From contig CM072160.1 in NCBI GenBank assembly GCA_036850595.1, positions 16,471,906 to 16,535,905 of the forward strand: a DNA stretch of 64,000 nucleotides, written 5' to 3'. Position 1 is the first letter of the stretch, and the number at the start of each line of letters is the position of its first letter. Source of the DNA: Rhyacichthys aspro. Lineage: Eukaryota; Chordata; Actinopteri; Gobiiformes; Rhyacichthyidae. Position numbers and translations under genes: made by a program. Positions 12,674 through 24,416 of the stretch are shown piece by piece. The notes below the pieces were generated by a model. The model was not told where the DNA came from. It worked only from the letters and a program-made list of their open reading frames with translations, and made no database searches.

Positions 12674-12698
12674 TATTTTATTTATTTATTTATTTTTT
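12674..12698. repeat. (TTTA)n microsatellite
   Basis: About five TTTA/ATTT units followed by a T run. Similar short TTTA tracts occur at 24366-24388 and 56226-56246. Confidence 0.85.
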
Positions 12699-14189
12699 CC
12701 TCACTCTGATTGAGGGTCTAACAACAGAAATTGTTGCATATTTACTGCATATTTGCATTTTAAGCCCTTTTAGGCAATTGTAGTTGAGATCCTTGCCTAT
12801 ATAAATAAAATAGAATTGTTCTCAGTTTAAAGGTCTTTGATGAGGAAGCAGAGATCCTACAATCCTACTATTGGTTCACCCGCTGTAATTTGCAAACATA
12901 AGCTCTAAACATCCAGACTTGTAGCTTTAGCAGGTACATAGCCTAAATGCTCATGTAAATAGAGCACCTGAAAATACTATCCATTTGTATGAAAGATTGC
13001 TCTGCTGTTGTTGCAGGCTGGAGTGGAAACTGGGACAAGGAAGAAGATATTGCATCTGTAAGTGATCAGATGAGCCGACCTGTGTCTATTGAGATCGAAT
13101 GAAGAATGCCGATGTACCAATGTATGATTTTTATTGGATTTGAACAAAAGATGTTATCTAAATCAATCTCAAAGAAAGATTCCAAAACACAATCCATCAC
13201 TGTCAGTGTCACTGTTGATAGAAAGTAAAGAAGTTAAAAGGTTTACTTATCGTATCAAATCTTGAATGTAAACTGTAGTCACAACAAACCTTAAATAAAC
13301 CCAGACTCTACTCTCCAAACTTTACCAATCAATGCTTTCTTTGTGCCGTCTTTGTGCATTTGATCATGCTGCTTTATTAGGGCTCCAAGATGTGCATTTT
13401 TAATCAGTGGCTAAGAGCTACTTGAAATAAATAACCAAATTTAAATTTTTGAACTGCGAGGACATTTTGATTAAAAAACGTATGAATTATAACCCCATAG
13501 GAATGAGTGTTCTAACACTATAGCACTTTGGGTCGAGAAGGGCCACCAGCGTACAGACGGGATATTTATCTCAGCTGTTTTATATTCTTGCCTTAACAGA
13601 CACTTTAAGGGAAGAAATGATTGTGTGCGACATGAAGCCCCTAATTATGGAGCTGCAAAATTGAAACTGCAGCTTATACAAACAGGAGCCAGTCTTAAAA
13701 TATTCAATTTAGATAAACCTTTGTAATGTATTGATATTCATGAAGCAAATAAAGCACTGTGCTGCAGCTGGGATAAATAGTTTTGCAATTTAGAGTTTTG
13801 TTGTTGTTTTTTTTGCCTGTGTTTCCAAATAATTGAACTGATTGTGTTAGTTGTATGATTGGTGCAGAATTTGATTTCATTAATACACTCTTTAGCTCCA
13901 AGTTTTTGTTTTACCAACACAGTTTATTTGTGGCAAGCATGACCAAAGGCAATTTAAATGCAGTAATGGGTTTAAATTCAATGTTCCAACATGTCCAATA
14001 TGATACGAGACAATATAATAAAGACAAAGAGCAGCTCCACAATGAAAGAAAACAAACAGATCACAGCACATCAAACATAAAGTGTCCTCCTATGCCGCTG
14101 GAAGGCTTTTAACTCAAAATGAGCTATCATAGACATTTTATGTAATAAAGTTGGGAGGAATTCAAGTCTCAAGTTTTGCAGTCTTTCTT
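12699..14189. other. non-coding; more complex sequence near 13500-13680
   Basis: The stretch at 13500-13680 is non-repetitive and contains TAATTA-type and CAGCTG motifs, so it could be regulatory. Overlapping frames of 60-85 codons on both strands at 13704-14112 cancel each other as gene evidence. Confidence 0.4.
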
Positions 14190-14206
14190 ACTTTATTTTT
14201 CATTTT

Positions 14207-14350
14207 CCACCATTTATTCTATTATGGTTTGCAGGGGCTGGAGCCTATCCCAGCTGCTTTGGGCGTTAGGCGGTGCACACTCCAACACTTGCAGACATAC
14301 ACAGACGGACACTTTGATTCTTTCATTATGGGCAATTTAGAATCACATAC
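14207..14350 (-). mobile_element. SINE 3' fragment (tRNA-promoter teleost SINE family)
   Basis: The segment GGGGCTGGAGCCTATCCCAG at 14234-14253, then GGCGTTAGGCGGTGCACACTCC and GGGCAATTTAGAAT, is the complement of the body of the SINE seen nearly complete at 44306-44655. I recall this GGAGCCTATCCCAGCTG block as very common in teleost genomes. Only the 3' half is present; the tRNA-like head is missing, as expected for 5'-truncated or eroded copies. There is no coding function. Confidence 0.75.
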
Positions 14351-14961
14351 AGACATCAAAGATAAAAGACTTTTTGTTGTTCATCACAAAAGAACAGCAA
14401 ACAAAAAATGCAATATGTTTTTATCTTCTCCCAGACCATATTGAGAGCACTTTCAGGAACTTGCTATTTTTAAGATTCAGAGACTGTGAGGCAGGAGTGC
14501 TAACCCCTCACCATGTACTCCACAGCAGTGTTTGGTTGTGCTTCAATCTCAAACATCACCTGTAGTTTTAGTTTTGTTTTTTTTTTCCACACCTCAGACC
14601 CCTTCATTCTGTCTGTGAGCACTTACAGTATTAAGCTATTGTCTATAAATAGGTCTGATGGTGAGTTTGTTCCAAATATTTAGAGACGAATTTTAACTTT
14701 ATTTTTGACATACCTGCTTTACCTCCAGGAGTGCTCCATTTGTCAACACTCAGCTCAGTTTGTCCTCTCCAGGAAGCTGTAGGAACAGAAACAGGAAGTA
14801 AAATAAGTTATCGACTATTAAAAGCATAGTTTGGATAAATGTGTTCTTATTTTAAACTATACAACACTTTTACACGCTTTGTGCACATTTAAAAGCTGTT
14901 TGACAATGTTGGTTCCCTCCGTATGACAGGACATGTGATCATAAATATACCAATCTGAAGG
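14351..14961. other. non-coding, no supported feature
   Basis: AT-rich DNA with a T run near 14573-14586 and no repeat or gene that I can support. Confidence 0.45.
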
Positions 14962-15190
14962 CATGGGACAATATGAGATTATGATAACCTTCAGGAAAAA
15001 TATCACGGTATGACGGTTTCACTGTATTTTAAAACTGTTTTCATTTCCAGGTAAAAAGGACATTGCAGGAGTCCATTGAGTCAGTCCCTTCAGTCACTGC
15101 TGGAATATAATTGGTATTAGTGGCTTTATATTGCAGTTATGATGAGGTCTCAAATCAGCGATATACCTTGAAACCGGTTATTGTCCCATG
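14962..15190. mobile_element. short inverted-repeat transposon relic (229 bp)
   Basis: CATGGGACAATA at 14962-14973 is the exact complement of TATTGTCCCATG at 15179-15190. Inward from both ends an ACC block and an ATATC block recur in the same order, with about 10 extra bases on the left, so the inverted ends originally extended 30 bp or more. Interior phrases such as CACGGTATGACGGT are of a kind I recall from fish inverted-repeat elements. No transposase is present and no target duplication is clear, so the superfamily is open. Confidence 0.6.
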
Positions 15191-18099
15191 TCTTGATCTG
15201 ATCATATGATTAGATTAAAAAGATGAGTGGAGCCTTGCTGTTCTTCCAGGTGGACTGGGTCACTGGTAGCACTTATTACCGTTTTAAATAATAAGATAAA
15301 ATGCAGAATAGCCAAAGGAAGGTACTCAGAGTGCTCAATGGGTCAGGTTAAGTCAAAAACTGTAGAAAAATCAGCTCAACCAGCTCATTTTGAAATTAAA
15401 CAAATACAGTTTCACCCAAAGAAGTCTTCTACATTGCATAATCACATTGAAAAGTGTGTGTGAAGTTTTAAATAATGTGTAACTCCCACATACATTTTCG
15501 TTCAGAATCTATAGAATGGTTACGATAATCAATAATTTTTCAAAAATCAACCCAAAATTGTTATGTTCTTACCTTGGGATTATTCAAAATGTACTGATTT
15601 ACTGCATATGGATATAAAGTTGTATTTGTGTCCTGATATGATTCTCATCTAAACACACAGTAGCAGCAGGAGAACATGTGTCCCCTTGTCGTTCGATAAA
15701 GTAATATCTTAGGCATTAACAAAAAGCCAGCAATTAATGAAATATTAAAACATATTGAATCGAGGAGATGCATGACGGCAATGAAAAAGTAATTTGGACT
15801 TAAACGGCTGGGGGTTAGGGTCAATAAATTTGTGGAAACCCCTCTAGGCACACCAAGGGTTATCAATATTTCAGGTTTCAAATAATATAGCAAATTATAT
15901 GCAGTGGAATCGAATGACACATAAATGCATATCGATCGGAGTTACTAAACATTCAAGGGTTCTTCAAGGGTATGGTGCACTTCGCAGAAATTGTGTTTGG
16001 GTGAGCATTCAAGCTTTTCTAAGAATGAAGTGTGTGGATGAATAGTGCAAGCTCTATGTACATAAAACACACCTATTCAACAGTTGAGAGTGGTTCTTTA
16101 AGCAGGAATGAATGGATAAAATGGTTAACTAGAATAAAACTCAAGGCTAAATAAAGGATAGATTTAATATGTCACCGGTGTTAAATCTGAGTTGCCAGTC
16201 TTTGTGTTCTTATATGAACTTACTGTATTTCTTCTTAGATTGAACTGATGTCGAAGATAAACATTAATTATAGGACCACAGGTTATTAGCAGCCGTAATT
16301 AAACGTAATCATTCTTTGATTAAAGGAAAGTTCCTATTAAAAAATGTGGACACCGCAGCTTCTAACACACAGCGCTCAGTGTGATAGCAACGCCTGGTTT
16401 TAAAATGCATCTGACTGTACTAGAGAAAATAATAGCTTGGATTAATATTGTTGAAATATGGATACAATTTACCTTTTATAATTTTATGATTAGATTGCAT
16501 GGTACTCATAATAAAGAAGTGGTTTTTTTTTTTCTTTCTTTTAGTCAGAGTTACAGTATGTTACAGTGTATGGTCATGGCACAGAAAAGGTTAAAAGTTA
16601 TTATTCAGTTTTCTTGTTACAGAACCATCAAAACAACCTTGAGAGTTCATGTTTTTAAGTTGATGTATTTTTTAGTAAAATGTTACTAGTCTCTAGCATT
16701 AAGATGGCATCTGTCACCTAGCCTTCAAGCATTAAATAAGCAGCTGTAATTATTTAGCTCACTCATCTGTCATGCAAACTCAACTCAACAGTAGGCTATG
16801 TGCTCTCAAAACTAAGTTACGATATGATAGGAGAAGCTACTTTTTATGTCAGTGACTCAATCAGAGCCATAAAAATGTAAAGTTGTTTGGTTACCATTTG
16901 AGTGACATAGATATTGGCACATATTATAGCTCACAAAAATCACAACACTTCAAAAAGCTTAATCATTTCATCTAACAAAAAAAACCCTTTTCCATAACTA
17001 ATTTTTCATCATCTCATCTCTTTCTTCTCTCACTTGTTGTAAATGTATTCATTCAAAGACCTCGAATCCTGTGTCTGATGATTGTACACTTCCACCTCCA
17101 GAGGGTATGAGCCCATTTAAATACATTTCTGTATGACAGGTTTTGATAACTGCATAAAGCCTTTTGGCTGAACAGTTTCCTAATTGCAGTAAGAGAGAAA
17201 TTGTCACTTTTGTTCAATGATCCGTAGACTAGTGATTCTGTACAGATTTGTGGAGAATCACTCTTCGACAATTTTGCTTTTGCACACGTCACTAAACATT
17301 TTAAGAATTCGAAACACTAGACATAGTCATTCAAGATCAAAATAAATCCGCTATGTTTTACCTTTAAGTTGGCCTCAAAGTGAAGGTGAGGTGCAGAAAT
17401 CCTTTGCATTTGGCCAATTATTGTGCATATTGTGTCTATGTGTTGACTATCACAATAAGTTAAATGTTTAAATTTACAAAACTAGCTTCTTTGGTGTAAA
17501 TAAAGGAACAGGACTTTTTCCATTGGGCAGAGTACAATAAAATGGCACCAGACATGCATCGTATATGTTTGAAGTGAAGTAATTCCGTACGGCTGCTGAG
17601 TTAAAGCAGTAGCCTCAGCTCCACTCTCGGAATCAACTGACGGCTTAGCATGTACGCACTCACACACTCATACACACATGGAGCCAGTCTTATTAAACAG
17701 AAATGGTTCAGCCAGGGGACAGCCAAGTTGTTGGAGTGAAAAAAGATGGAGAGCAGAAGAACTGGCTTTAGTTAAACTTTTTCAGGCTCTGACGACTAAT
17801 AACCATCTCTGCTTTATTTACCACTGTCTTTCTCAAGGTGCAAGAGATGTCTTTGGATCTGAAAAAAGAAAGAAAGCAAACATTAAGCGGGAGAAAGGGT
17901 TTCATGTATCAAAGCCCGTGCATTCCACCTTGACCTTAGTTTGACAGGATAGTCATTGAAGTGAAAGTGACGGAGCTACAGACAATAAGAGTCATTGCCA
18001 TCTCCTTCATAAAAGTGGAGCGAATTGTCACTATTTAACTTTAAACACCGCAGTCAAAGGCAGAGATCAAACCGTCATTGTTGTTTTCCTTATTTTATA
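15191..18099. other. non-coding; complex patch near 16240-16340
   Basis: No gene is supported. At 16240-16340 the sequence is non-repetitive with homeodomain-type cores (ATTAAT, TAATTAAAC), a possible regulatory patch. At 17226-17257 there is a perfect 9-bp stem (AGTGATTCT / AGAATCACT) around a 14-nt loop; its resemblance to miR-7 is discussed among the rejected items. Open frames here (up to 102 codons) are AT-driven and unconvincing. Confidence 0.4.
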
Positions 18100-18430
18100 T
18101 CACTGAAGAGGACCTGTTTGATGTTTGAGTTCAGTTCAGTCTTACGTAACGTCGAAGTTTCCCGTTGACAGTCTTGCCTTTGGTCCTAGTTGCACCTGAC
18201 GTCAAAGTCTTGTGTGATGAGTTTATTTTAAAGAAGTGCTACTTCACGTTTGAAGCCGAATCACTCGAGGCACCGCTTTAACCCTCTGTGTAATTTGTCA
18301 AGTTTTGATTCCATTTGTGACAAAGCAATCTCTTGCCTGTTGAGATCAGCTGTGAGTGCCACTTAGCCCCGCTGCAGACCTGAAGCACGCTGCACCCTGA
18401 TTTATTTCTGATCTGAGACTTGATTGGTGT
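18100..18430. promoter_or_regulatory. candidate regulatory segment with a perfect CRE
   Basis: This is a non-repetitive segment with raised CpG. It contains the full palindromic cAMP response element TGACGTCA at 18197-18204. It also has TTACGTAAC at 18142-18150 and a CACTCGAGG block near 18262. The motif is seen directly; any enhancer role is inference. Confidence 0.25.
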
Positions 18431-18539
18431 GAGGCGGCGAAGAAGGGTCACCAAAGGCCAGAGTGCTCCAAATGTGTTACGTAACGGCCTCTGTGCTTAA
18501 GTTATCCTTTTTTTCTCCTTTTCTAAATGCTATTAAACT

Positions 18540-19055
18540 GTTTAAAGGCATTTTCACACTGAAAGTCTGCAGCAAGGTCCGCATTAAGGACTCACATATT
18601 GTTATCTTGTATTCATTTGGTTCACTAACTTTTGGTTTTCACATCACACTTTTTAAAAAAGCTCCATCAGACTTTCCCTGATGCTGTATTTACCGTTACC
18701 GTGACAATGAGTGGAACATCCCTGTTCAGTGGCTCATTTTAGAGTTTAACTGATAAAAATAGAACCATATAAACATGCAACTTAATCTGTGTGTCTCATG
18801 TAACCCAGTGATATCTGCCTCCCCTTTTTCCCTCCTCTTTTTGCTCTTCCATCCTGCATTTGGTCTGAAAGTCCAAAATAACACCAAACATGCTTTCACA
18901 CTGCAAACAAGCATCAGGACCGAGACTTTTGTCAAACCCAAAAGCACGTTTGGTCCAAATCGTGGTCCGCTGGCCGTTTCACACCTGAAGATTTGGTTTG
19001 GACAAAACTGGAAAGACTGAAAGTCCAAAACAAATATTACAGGTGTGAAAGACCT
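18540..19055. repeat. diverged dispersed repeat with TTTCACAC/GTGTGAAA blocks
   Basis: CTGAAAGTCCAAAA occurs at both ends of the inner part (18866-18879 and about 19018-19031). The block TTTCACAC recurs near 18552, 18894 and 18977, with its complement GTGTGAAA near 19042. This arrangement is typical of an eroded inverted-repeat DNA element. Exact ends and class cannot be fixed. Two overlapping open frames on opposite strands (81 and 126 codons) lie on it and are not genes. Confidence 0.4.
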
Positions 19056-20196
19056 GGCCAAGACAGTCCCAGCAGCTAGGCTTGGAATGTAATTAATCCG
19101 GTTCATCGGTGCACATCACACAATGGTTAGATTTGTGCAGAAGTGGATGCAGCCTTGCTATCATGCACTCACCAAAAACAATCATCTCATGACATCAAGG
19201 CAGGATGCAGCCAGGCAACGAACACTGCAGTCCACCAATTCCACACGCTCGCCGGTCCAGTCAAACAGCTAATTAATGTAAAAGTCATCCCAGTGTCGAT
19301 GTTATTTGTCTAACTTTTGTGTTGATGGTGGTGTAATCTATTGTGTTAGATATTTTCTAAGGAACTATAGTGTGGAGCACATTCTGTAGCGCCTCTGTAA
19401 ACCTCAGGAAGCTAACAAATGGTTTTAAATACTGTATATGTCAATTACTGTTTAAGACAATAGAATGTGTCAGACTTTCTTTGCTCATTTTATCCATGAA
19501 ATACGAGCCAATTGAATTCTTTGCATCTATTTAAAAACCTCAGACTTTCTGAGGCTGAAACTCCATTGAAATGCATTAGAAACTGTGACTTTTCTGCGGT
19601 TTGAGTCAAATTTAAGCATGTTTGCGTTTTAACATTTGTCCAGTAAAAGTGAATCTTGCAGAGCAAAAGAGCTGCAGATCAAAGTGTTTATTATTCACTA
19701 ACCTTTTAATAGATGCGACTGAGACATAGTTTATTTAATACAAATAGCAGTGCAGTCGGTTCAGCCTGAAAGTAAGTGTTAAATTGATCTGAGGCAAAAA
19801 CATGCTCTTTTTGTTCCCATCTGGGGCACAGCTTGTATCAGAGCAGTATCAATGCTCCAGGAGACATGAATAAAGCAGATGAAAACACTGGACTTGTTCT
19901 TAGTTCAGGATTAAAGGGCTTCTGTCATGTCGCTGCAGCTGGACATAAGGTTGTTTTAGGTGAAGTGGGGCCTAATTCGAATGTTTGGTCAGATCCTTTT
20001 ATCATCGCGCTGCTAAAACATGTCGGCTCATGAATCTGATTTACTCAAAGTAAACTGGGTCCGGACCGTGCTGTGCTCTGGTACTGTTAACTCTGACACC
20101 TGCCTAACACTAATTCATCTTGGGATATACAAGCGTCCAAGTGAGACTGACGACACTCTGCTCACAAACTACTACCATATCATGACTTTCACTCTT
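19056..20196. other. non-coding, no supported feature
   Basis: AT-rich sequence without a supported gene or repeat. Open frames are under 82 codons. Confidence 0.45.
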
Positions 20197-20671
20197 TGTC
20201 TCACTAGGGCTGCAACTAATGATTATTTCAATAATCTATTCATCTCAAAATTCTTTTTTTTTTGATTATTTGGTTAATAATCAGATTGTGAAGCTTGTCT
20301 AAATGCGTGGGGACTAACTGGTGTTTTATTAGTTTAAAACTGATGGTGATTCAACAAAAAATGACATACATTTTTTACAATCTGAACTAGACTAAACTAC
20401 ACCACAGGACTTGTGGACAGAGCATATACATGAAAAAATGTTTGGGTTTTTTTTGTGTTTTTTTTAATCAAAAACACAAATCTCTTTTACTGTTTTTGTG
20501 GACTTACTGCTCTGTCTTGGTAATAAAACCTCTTCTCTCAGAACATGGCATGTTTCAGAGTCTATGAATTCCTCAAATAGCAGTTAACCTATTATTAAAT
20601 TAGTTGAAAATTATTTTAAAAATGAATAATAATTGATTAATCTGATTAGTTTTTGCAGTCCTATGTCTCAG
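20197..20671. mobile_element. hAT-like non-autonomous element with 8-bp target duplication
   Basis: The element spans 20205-20663 (459 bp). Its left end is TAGGGCTGCAACTAATGATT and its right end is the complement of TAGGACTGCAAAAACTAATC. It is flanked by TGTCTCAC (20197-20204) and TGTCTCAG (20664-20671), which match at 7 of 8 positions. The phrase AGGGCTGCAACTAAYGATTATTT is one I recall from abundant vertebrate hAT-like short elements. The interior is AT-rich and has no transposase. The duplication length is the main evidence for hAT. Confidence 0.8.
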
Positions 20672-20861
20672 AGTCAGCTACAGAGCCTTTTAATGACCAA
20701 CATGTAAAATAGTGACATTTACCACTTAATCTTCTGTCTGGTAGGTTATACAGCTTTGAATGTTCGTCGAAATAAAAGAACTTAGGGCTTAGCGATAGGT
20801 CAAATGTGATGGTGGTTTCTGCATTAATAGGTATGTGAGCTTGAAACCTCACCATTTTCTG

Positions 20862-20885
20862 TGATTTATCAAAAATGATAAATCA
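20862..20885. repeat. 10-bp perfect palindromic stem, 4-nt loop
   Basis: TGATTTATCA and TGATAAATCA are exact complements separated by AAAA. The AT-rich hairpin could be a cruciform or a homeodomain-type double site. No function can be assigned. Confidence 0.7.
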
Positions 20886-21259
20886 TCATCCTGTTGTTCT
20901 TTAGTCAATTATTCTTACTAGAGCTCTGGAGTGCTTGTTTTCAACGTCTGCCGTGGTGCTGTGTGGACAGAGCTATTTTGCCAAATGCTCTGGCGTGGAC
21001 AGGGATATTTTTTAAACAAGTTAAAAATATCTGTTTATAAAAATGTCTGAGTACGCATAACCACAGACTTGATTCTGTGGCCACCTGCTCCTGCCTGCTT
21101 CCAGGGGAGGTACAGATCAACTTCTTTTTACTTGCAGTTTCTTTCACAGATTCCAAACTTGTTAGCTCAGCTGCATGCCACTTCTTTTATTTTTTGCTTT
21201 CTCTCTTACTGATGCTCTCCTTGTCCTATTCTTTCACCTTTTTTTTTTTTTATTATCTC

Positions 21260-21720
21260 ACAGCAGTCCCATTGTGTCACGGAGAAAACAAAGGAGCAAT
21301 CCACGGGAGAGGATATGACAAGGAGCAAAGAAGAGCGAGGGGGGCATTCACGGCCATCTAACAAGTTCTGATCAAAATTCAGAGGCGGATCAAGTGGATA
21401 TGAAGTTTGCTTCCAACAACGCCCCCCTATCCTATGCTATCTTTATGTTATGCCTCAATTCCCCTTACCCCTGGGGCTCTTATCATCGCCATTCGCTTCT
21501 GTTCACACCTCCTTCAACCCCCAGCACCATCGCCACGGTTCCCTTCAGGCCACATTCTGTTTGCGTCTTCCCTCCATCCTTGTCTCCTTCACTCACCCCC
21601 CGCGCCCTTCCCGAGGCCCTTTGCCTCCGAAATTGCTGCAGATGATGAAAGGAGAAATAAATGAAGGGGTGCATGTTAATTTGCGGCGGCCACTGTTGAC
21701 AAGCTTTAATCAGAGCACGG
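21260..21720. promoter_or_regulatory. candidate regulatory segment (GC-richer)
   Basis: After a T run at about 21239-21252 the sequence turns non-repetitive and GC-richer, with a C-rich plus strand at 21420-21620. Four overlapping open frames of 63-91 codons on both strands arise from the C-richness, and none reads as protein. It could be noncoding regulatory DNA; this is inference from texture only. Confidence 0.22.
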
Positions 21721-21975
21721 AGTGATCAGCGTTGGCCAATTCTGCCAAACGGTGAAAAGATGGATGGATGTAGTTACAAAAAGGTCTTTAGTATGTTTTG
21801 ATGCCCTATGTCACCTCCAAAGTGTGTATAATGATCACAAAAACAGTGCACCCAGGGGAAAAACATGCAGGATGGGGGTCAATGTGCTATTAATCACAGC
21901 TCCATCTTGGACTTGTGATAACATACACAACTCTAAGACTGAAATATATTTTGAATAAAACTGAACTACCATGTA

Positions 21976-22060
21976 GGGGTGCACAGTAGCAGAGTGGTTA
22001 GTGCTCCTGCTTCACAGCAAGAAGGTCATGAGTTCAAATCCCGGCCGACCCAAAACATCA
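21976..22060 (+). mobile_element. SINE head with tRNA-type A and B boxes
   Basis: TAGCAGAGTGG at 21987-21997 fits the RNA polymerase III A box, and AGTTCAAATCC at 22031-22041 fits the B box. The intervening CTTCACAGCAAGAAGGT is shared in kind with the SINE at 44306-44655 (complement AGAGCAAGAAGGTCG). The acceptor arms do not pair, so this is a SINE promoter and not a tRNA gene. After about 22055 the SINE body is absent and a family A copy follows. Confidence 0.75.
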
Positions 22061-22123
22061 TTAGCTGATTGTAGCCAACCCAAACATGGCTAACTCTGGT
22101 CTTTCTGTGACTTTTTTGTATTT

Positions 22124-22394
22124 ACATTTATCCATGTTTAATTTGCTGCCCGTTAATTTATTTGTATCTTTTTTGAGCTATTTCACTGTAAAATAAGACA
22201 TATATTGCAACCGAATAACCCATTTCCTTAGTTTATTTCTATAGTCCTTTGATGTTGATCAGTGTCAACTAATGGGAGAGCTTCTTTCAGTGATTGGCCA
22301 AAATCACACAGATGATTCCTATTACAATAAGCTGTTAGGTGATTAAACTGTCAAAAAAAAAATTGCAGTAAAAAATCAGGTGATGGACTTTTAA
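22124..22394 (+). mobile_element. family A element, copy 2 (5'-truncated)
   Basis: CATTTATCCATGTTTAATTT and the following GCTGCCC match copy 3 near 32126-32150 with hardly a difference. TTCACTGTAAAATAAGACATA, GAATAACCCATTTCCT and GTCAACTAATGGGA follow in the same order. It lacks the CATTCTCAT..AATAAAGCC stretch (internal deletion around 22305). The right end is GATGGACTT followed by TTAA (22391-22394), as in copy 3. The upstream third is missing; SINE sequence lies there instead. Confidence 0.75.
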
Positions 22395-24000
22395 GCAGTC
22401 CCGGGCCAACCTGTAAAGGGGACCTGAGCAAAATTCTGCTAAGGGGCCCTTTGACCGGTGCTATGGGACATTTTATTAAATTTTATCTATTTTTTATTTT
22501 TTTTTACCAATCCATAGACACAGGTCACCACAGTGTTCTAACGAATAACAACAAAAGCCTACAGTCTACAAGAGCCTCTGCAAAATTATACAAGTCACAT
22601 TATATTGATAATCACTTTAGCGTTATAAAGGTGAATAAAAGCAATTTGGTCCAAGCAATTATCTTGCTTGAACTACTTACTACTTAATTAATGCACTGAG
22701 ATGTGTATGTACTCACACTGTACTCCACTATGAATCTATTCAAATAATATATAAATATTGGAAATTACATATAGTAATGAGCAAAAGTGGTCAGTGCATA
22801 AGAAATGAATTGCTTATCCACTTATCATATCGTACAATAGCACACATGGCATATCTTACAAAGTAGGTAACATATTGTCCATAAATGGTCCAACAAAGTA
22901 TAAGCGAGTGTGGGATGTGCTGGCCAGAAAGTTCTAATCCACCCACCTCACAATTTGTACGACTTAAAAGATCTGCTGCTCTCATGTTGGCTCCAGAATG
23001 CTCAGCGCACCTTCAGAGATCAAGAGGAGTCCACCTTTTGGGGTCGGAGCTGTTTTGTGCTTAGAAAGAAGTATAATGTAAAGCTTTGAATGAATGGAGT
23101 TAAGATATCAAAGCCAATACATTTACAACAAAAATACAGTTGCAGTCATGTAATTTTTGGTGTTTGACAAGCATCTGTTTGGACCAATCACATGCTGGAA
23201 TTTGTCTGATGCAGGAACAGAAACCCATTTGGACTTTTGTGGATGCCCACTCTATATGGTATTTTAAAAATAGAGGAAAGTGAATGGTATAAGTTAAAAT
23301 TAATGTGATAAAAATTAGTCAGTGATAGTTTGATATAGTACTTTTTCTGGTGATATCATCAAAGACAATGCTCCTCTGCCTCTAAGCCACATACGGGTGT
23401 TTTGGTTCTACTTAATCACAACATACACCTGTTAAGCAGAGTATTTTTATCACATACAAATTCACTTGTACTCACAGCACATTAAATACATCGAGCCTAA
23501 AACACAGAGCTCCTCTGATAGTCGACTGACTGCAGCAGAGTTGAGTAGACTGAGACACTTCAGTCTACCTAATTGGATCGCTCTTTCCTCCTTCTCTGTC
23601 TCTCATCAGGTAATCACTCTACACTGTCCAAAAAAACGGCAGGATGTCAATGGATGGATTTCTGTAACAAGCCTTAAAAGTAGAATGCTTAAGAAAGTCT
23701 TACTTCGCCTCTTGTCTTTTTTCTTCTTTCAGAGTTTCTCTACCTCTGTACCTCTCACTCTTATCAAAGCCACGGTGGTGAGCGGCTCAACACTGTGACA
23801 GTCCCTAAAAAAGCGCAGAAAAAAAGAAAGCCATATTTTTTTTTTATCTTCCTTCACTGCAGCGCCTCCTTTTTTCTAGTCTTGCTTTGATTCGCTCCAT
23901 TTTCTGAATTGTCATATATCCAACATCCTGGTGAATGAACAAAAAAACCAAAACAAAAAAAACAGCCAGCTATGAAAGCAGAGATACAGATGGTGAATCA
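22395..24000. other. non-coding; possible repeat fragment at 22395-22470
   Basis: The short GC-rich phrase CCCGGGCCAACCTGTAAAGG with GGGGCCC at 22400-22450 stands out from AT-rich flanks and resembles a fish dispersed repeat in style, but I cannot place it. The rest holds no supported gene. The segment 23480-23640 is less AT-biased. Confidence 0.35.
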
Positions 24001-24300
24001 CAGTTGGTAAGAAAGAGCTAAAAATACGAAAACTTTTGGTGCGGCCGAGTCAAAGCAGCCTCTCATGCTCGCTGTCTGTCACTATGAATGATGCCTTAGG
24101 ACTAATGATGAGTCACTGCTTTGTGGCTCCAAACAGGCTGCTCTTTAGCCCACATTTGGCAGCTATAAAATGGGAATAAAAATTCTATTGCCACCCTTGA
24201 CAGCGTAAGTGATGCACCAATTGTTTTAATGGTTCTGAAAGGCTTATTATTGCACAATGAACTATGCCAGTGGCGTACAGTAAAGTAGGGGACAGTCACA
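24000..24300. promoter_or_regulatory. candidate conserved noncoding segment
   Basis: Non-repetitive and complex, with a palindrome-like ATGATGAGTCACTG (AP-1-type TGAGTCA at 24109-24115), a CTATAAAATGGG stretch and CAATTGTTTTAAT. Open frames here are short. Calling it regulatory is an inference; a fish-wide alignment would decide. Confidence 0.28.
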
Positions 24301-24416
24301 ACCCAAGATCAGATTTAATATGGGACACAGCTTGAGATTTGTATGTATGATTATATGTTTTTTGATTTTATTTATTTATTTATTTTTATGAGATGAAATA
24401 ACGTTTTGCTTTAAGG

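Noticed and set aside
17215..17265. miR-7-like string AGACTAGTGATT in a small hairpin
   Set aside because: The miR-7 seed bases before it are absent (GTAGAC instead of GAAGAC), the stem is only 9 bp with a 14-nt loop, and the arm geometry is wrong for a precursor.
21976..22060. Possible tRNA gene
   Set aside because: A and B boxes are present, but the arms do not form a cloverleaf and the sequence matches a SINE head.
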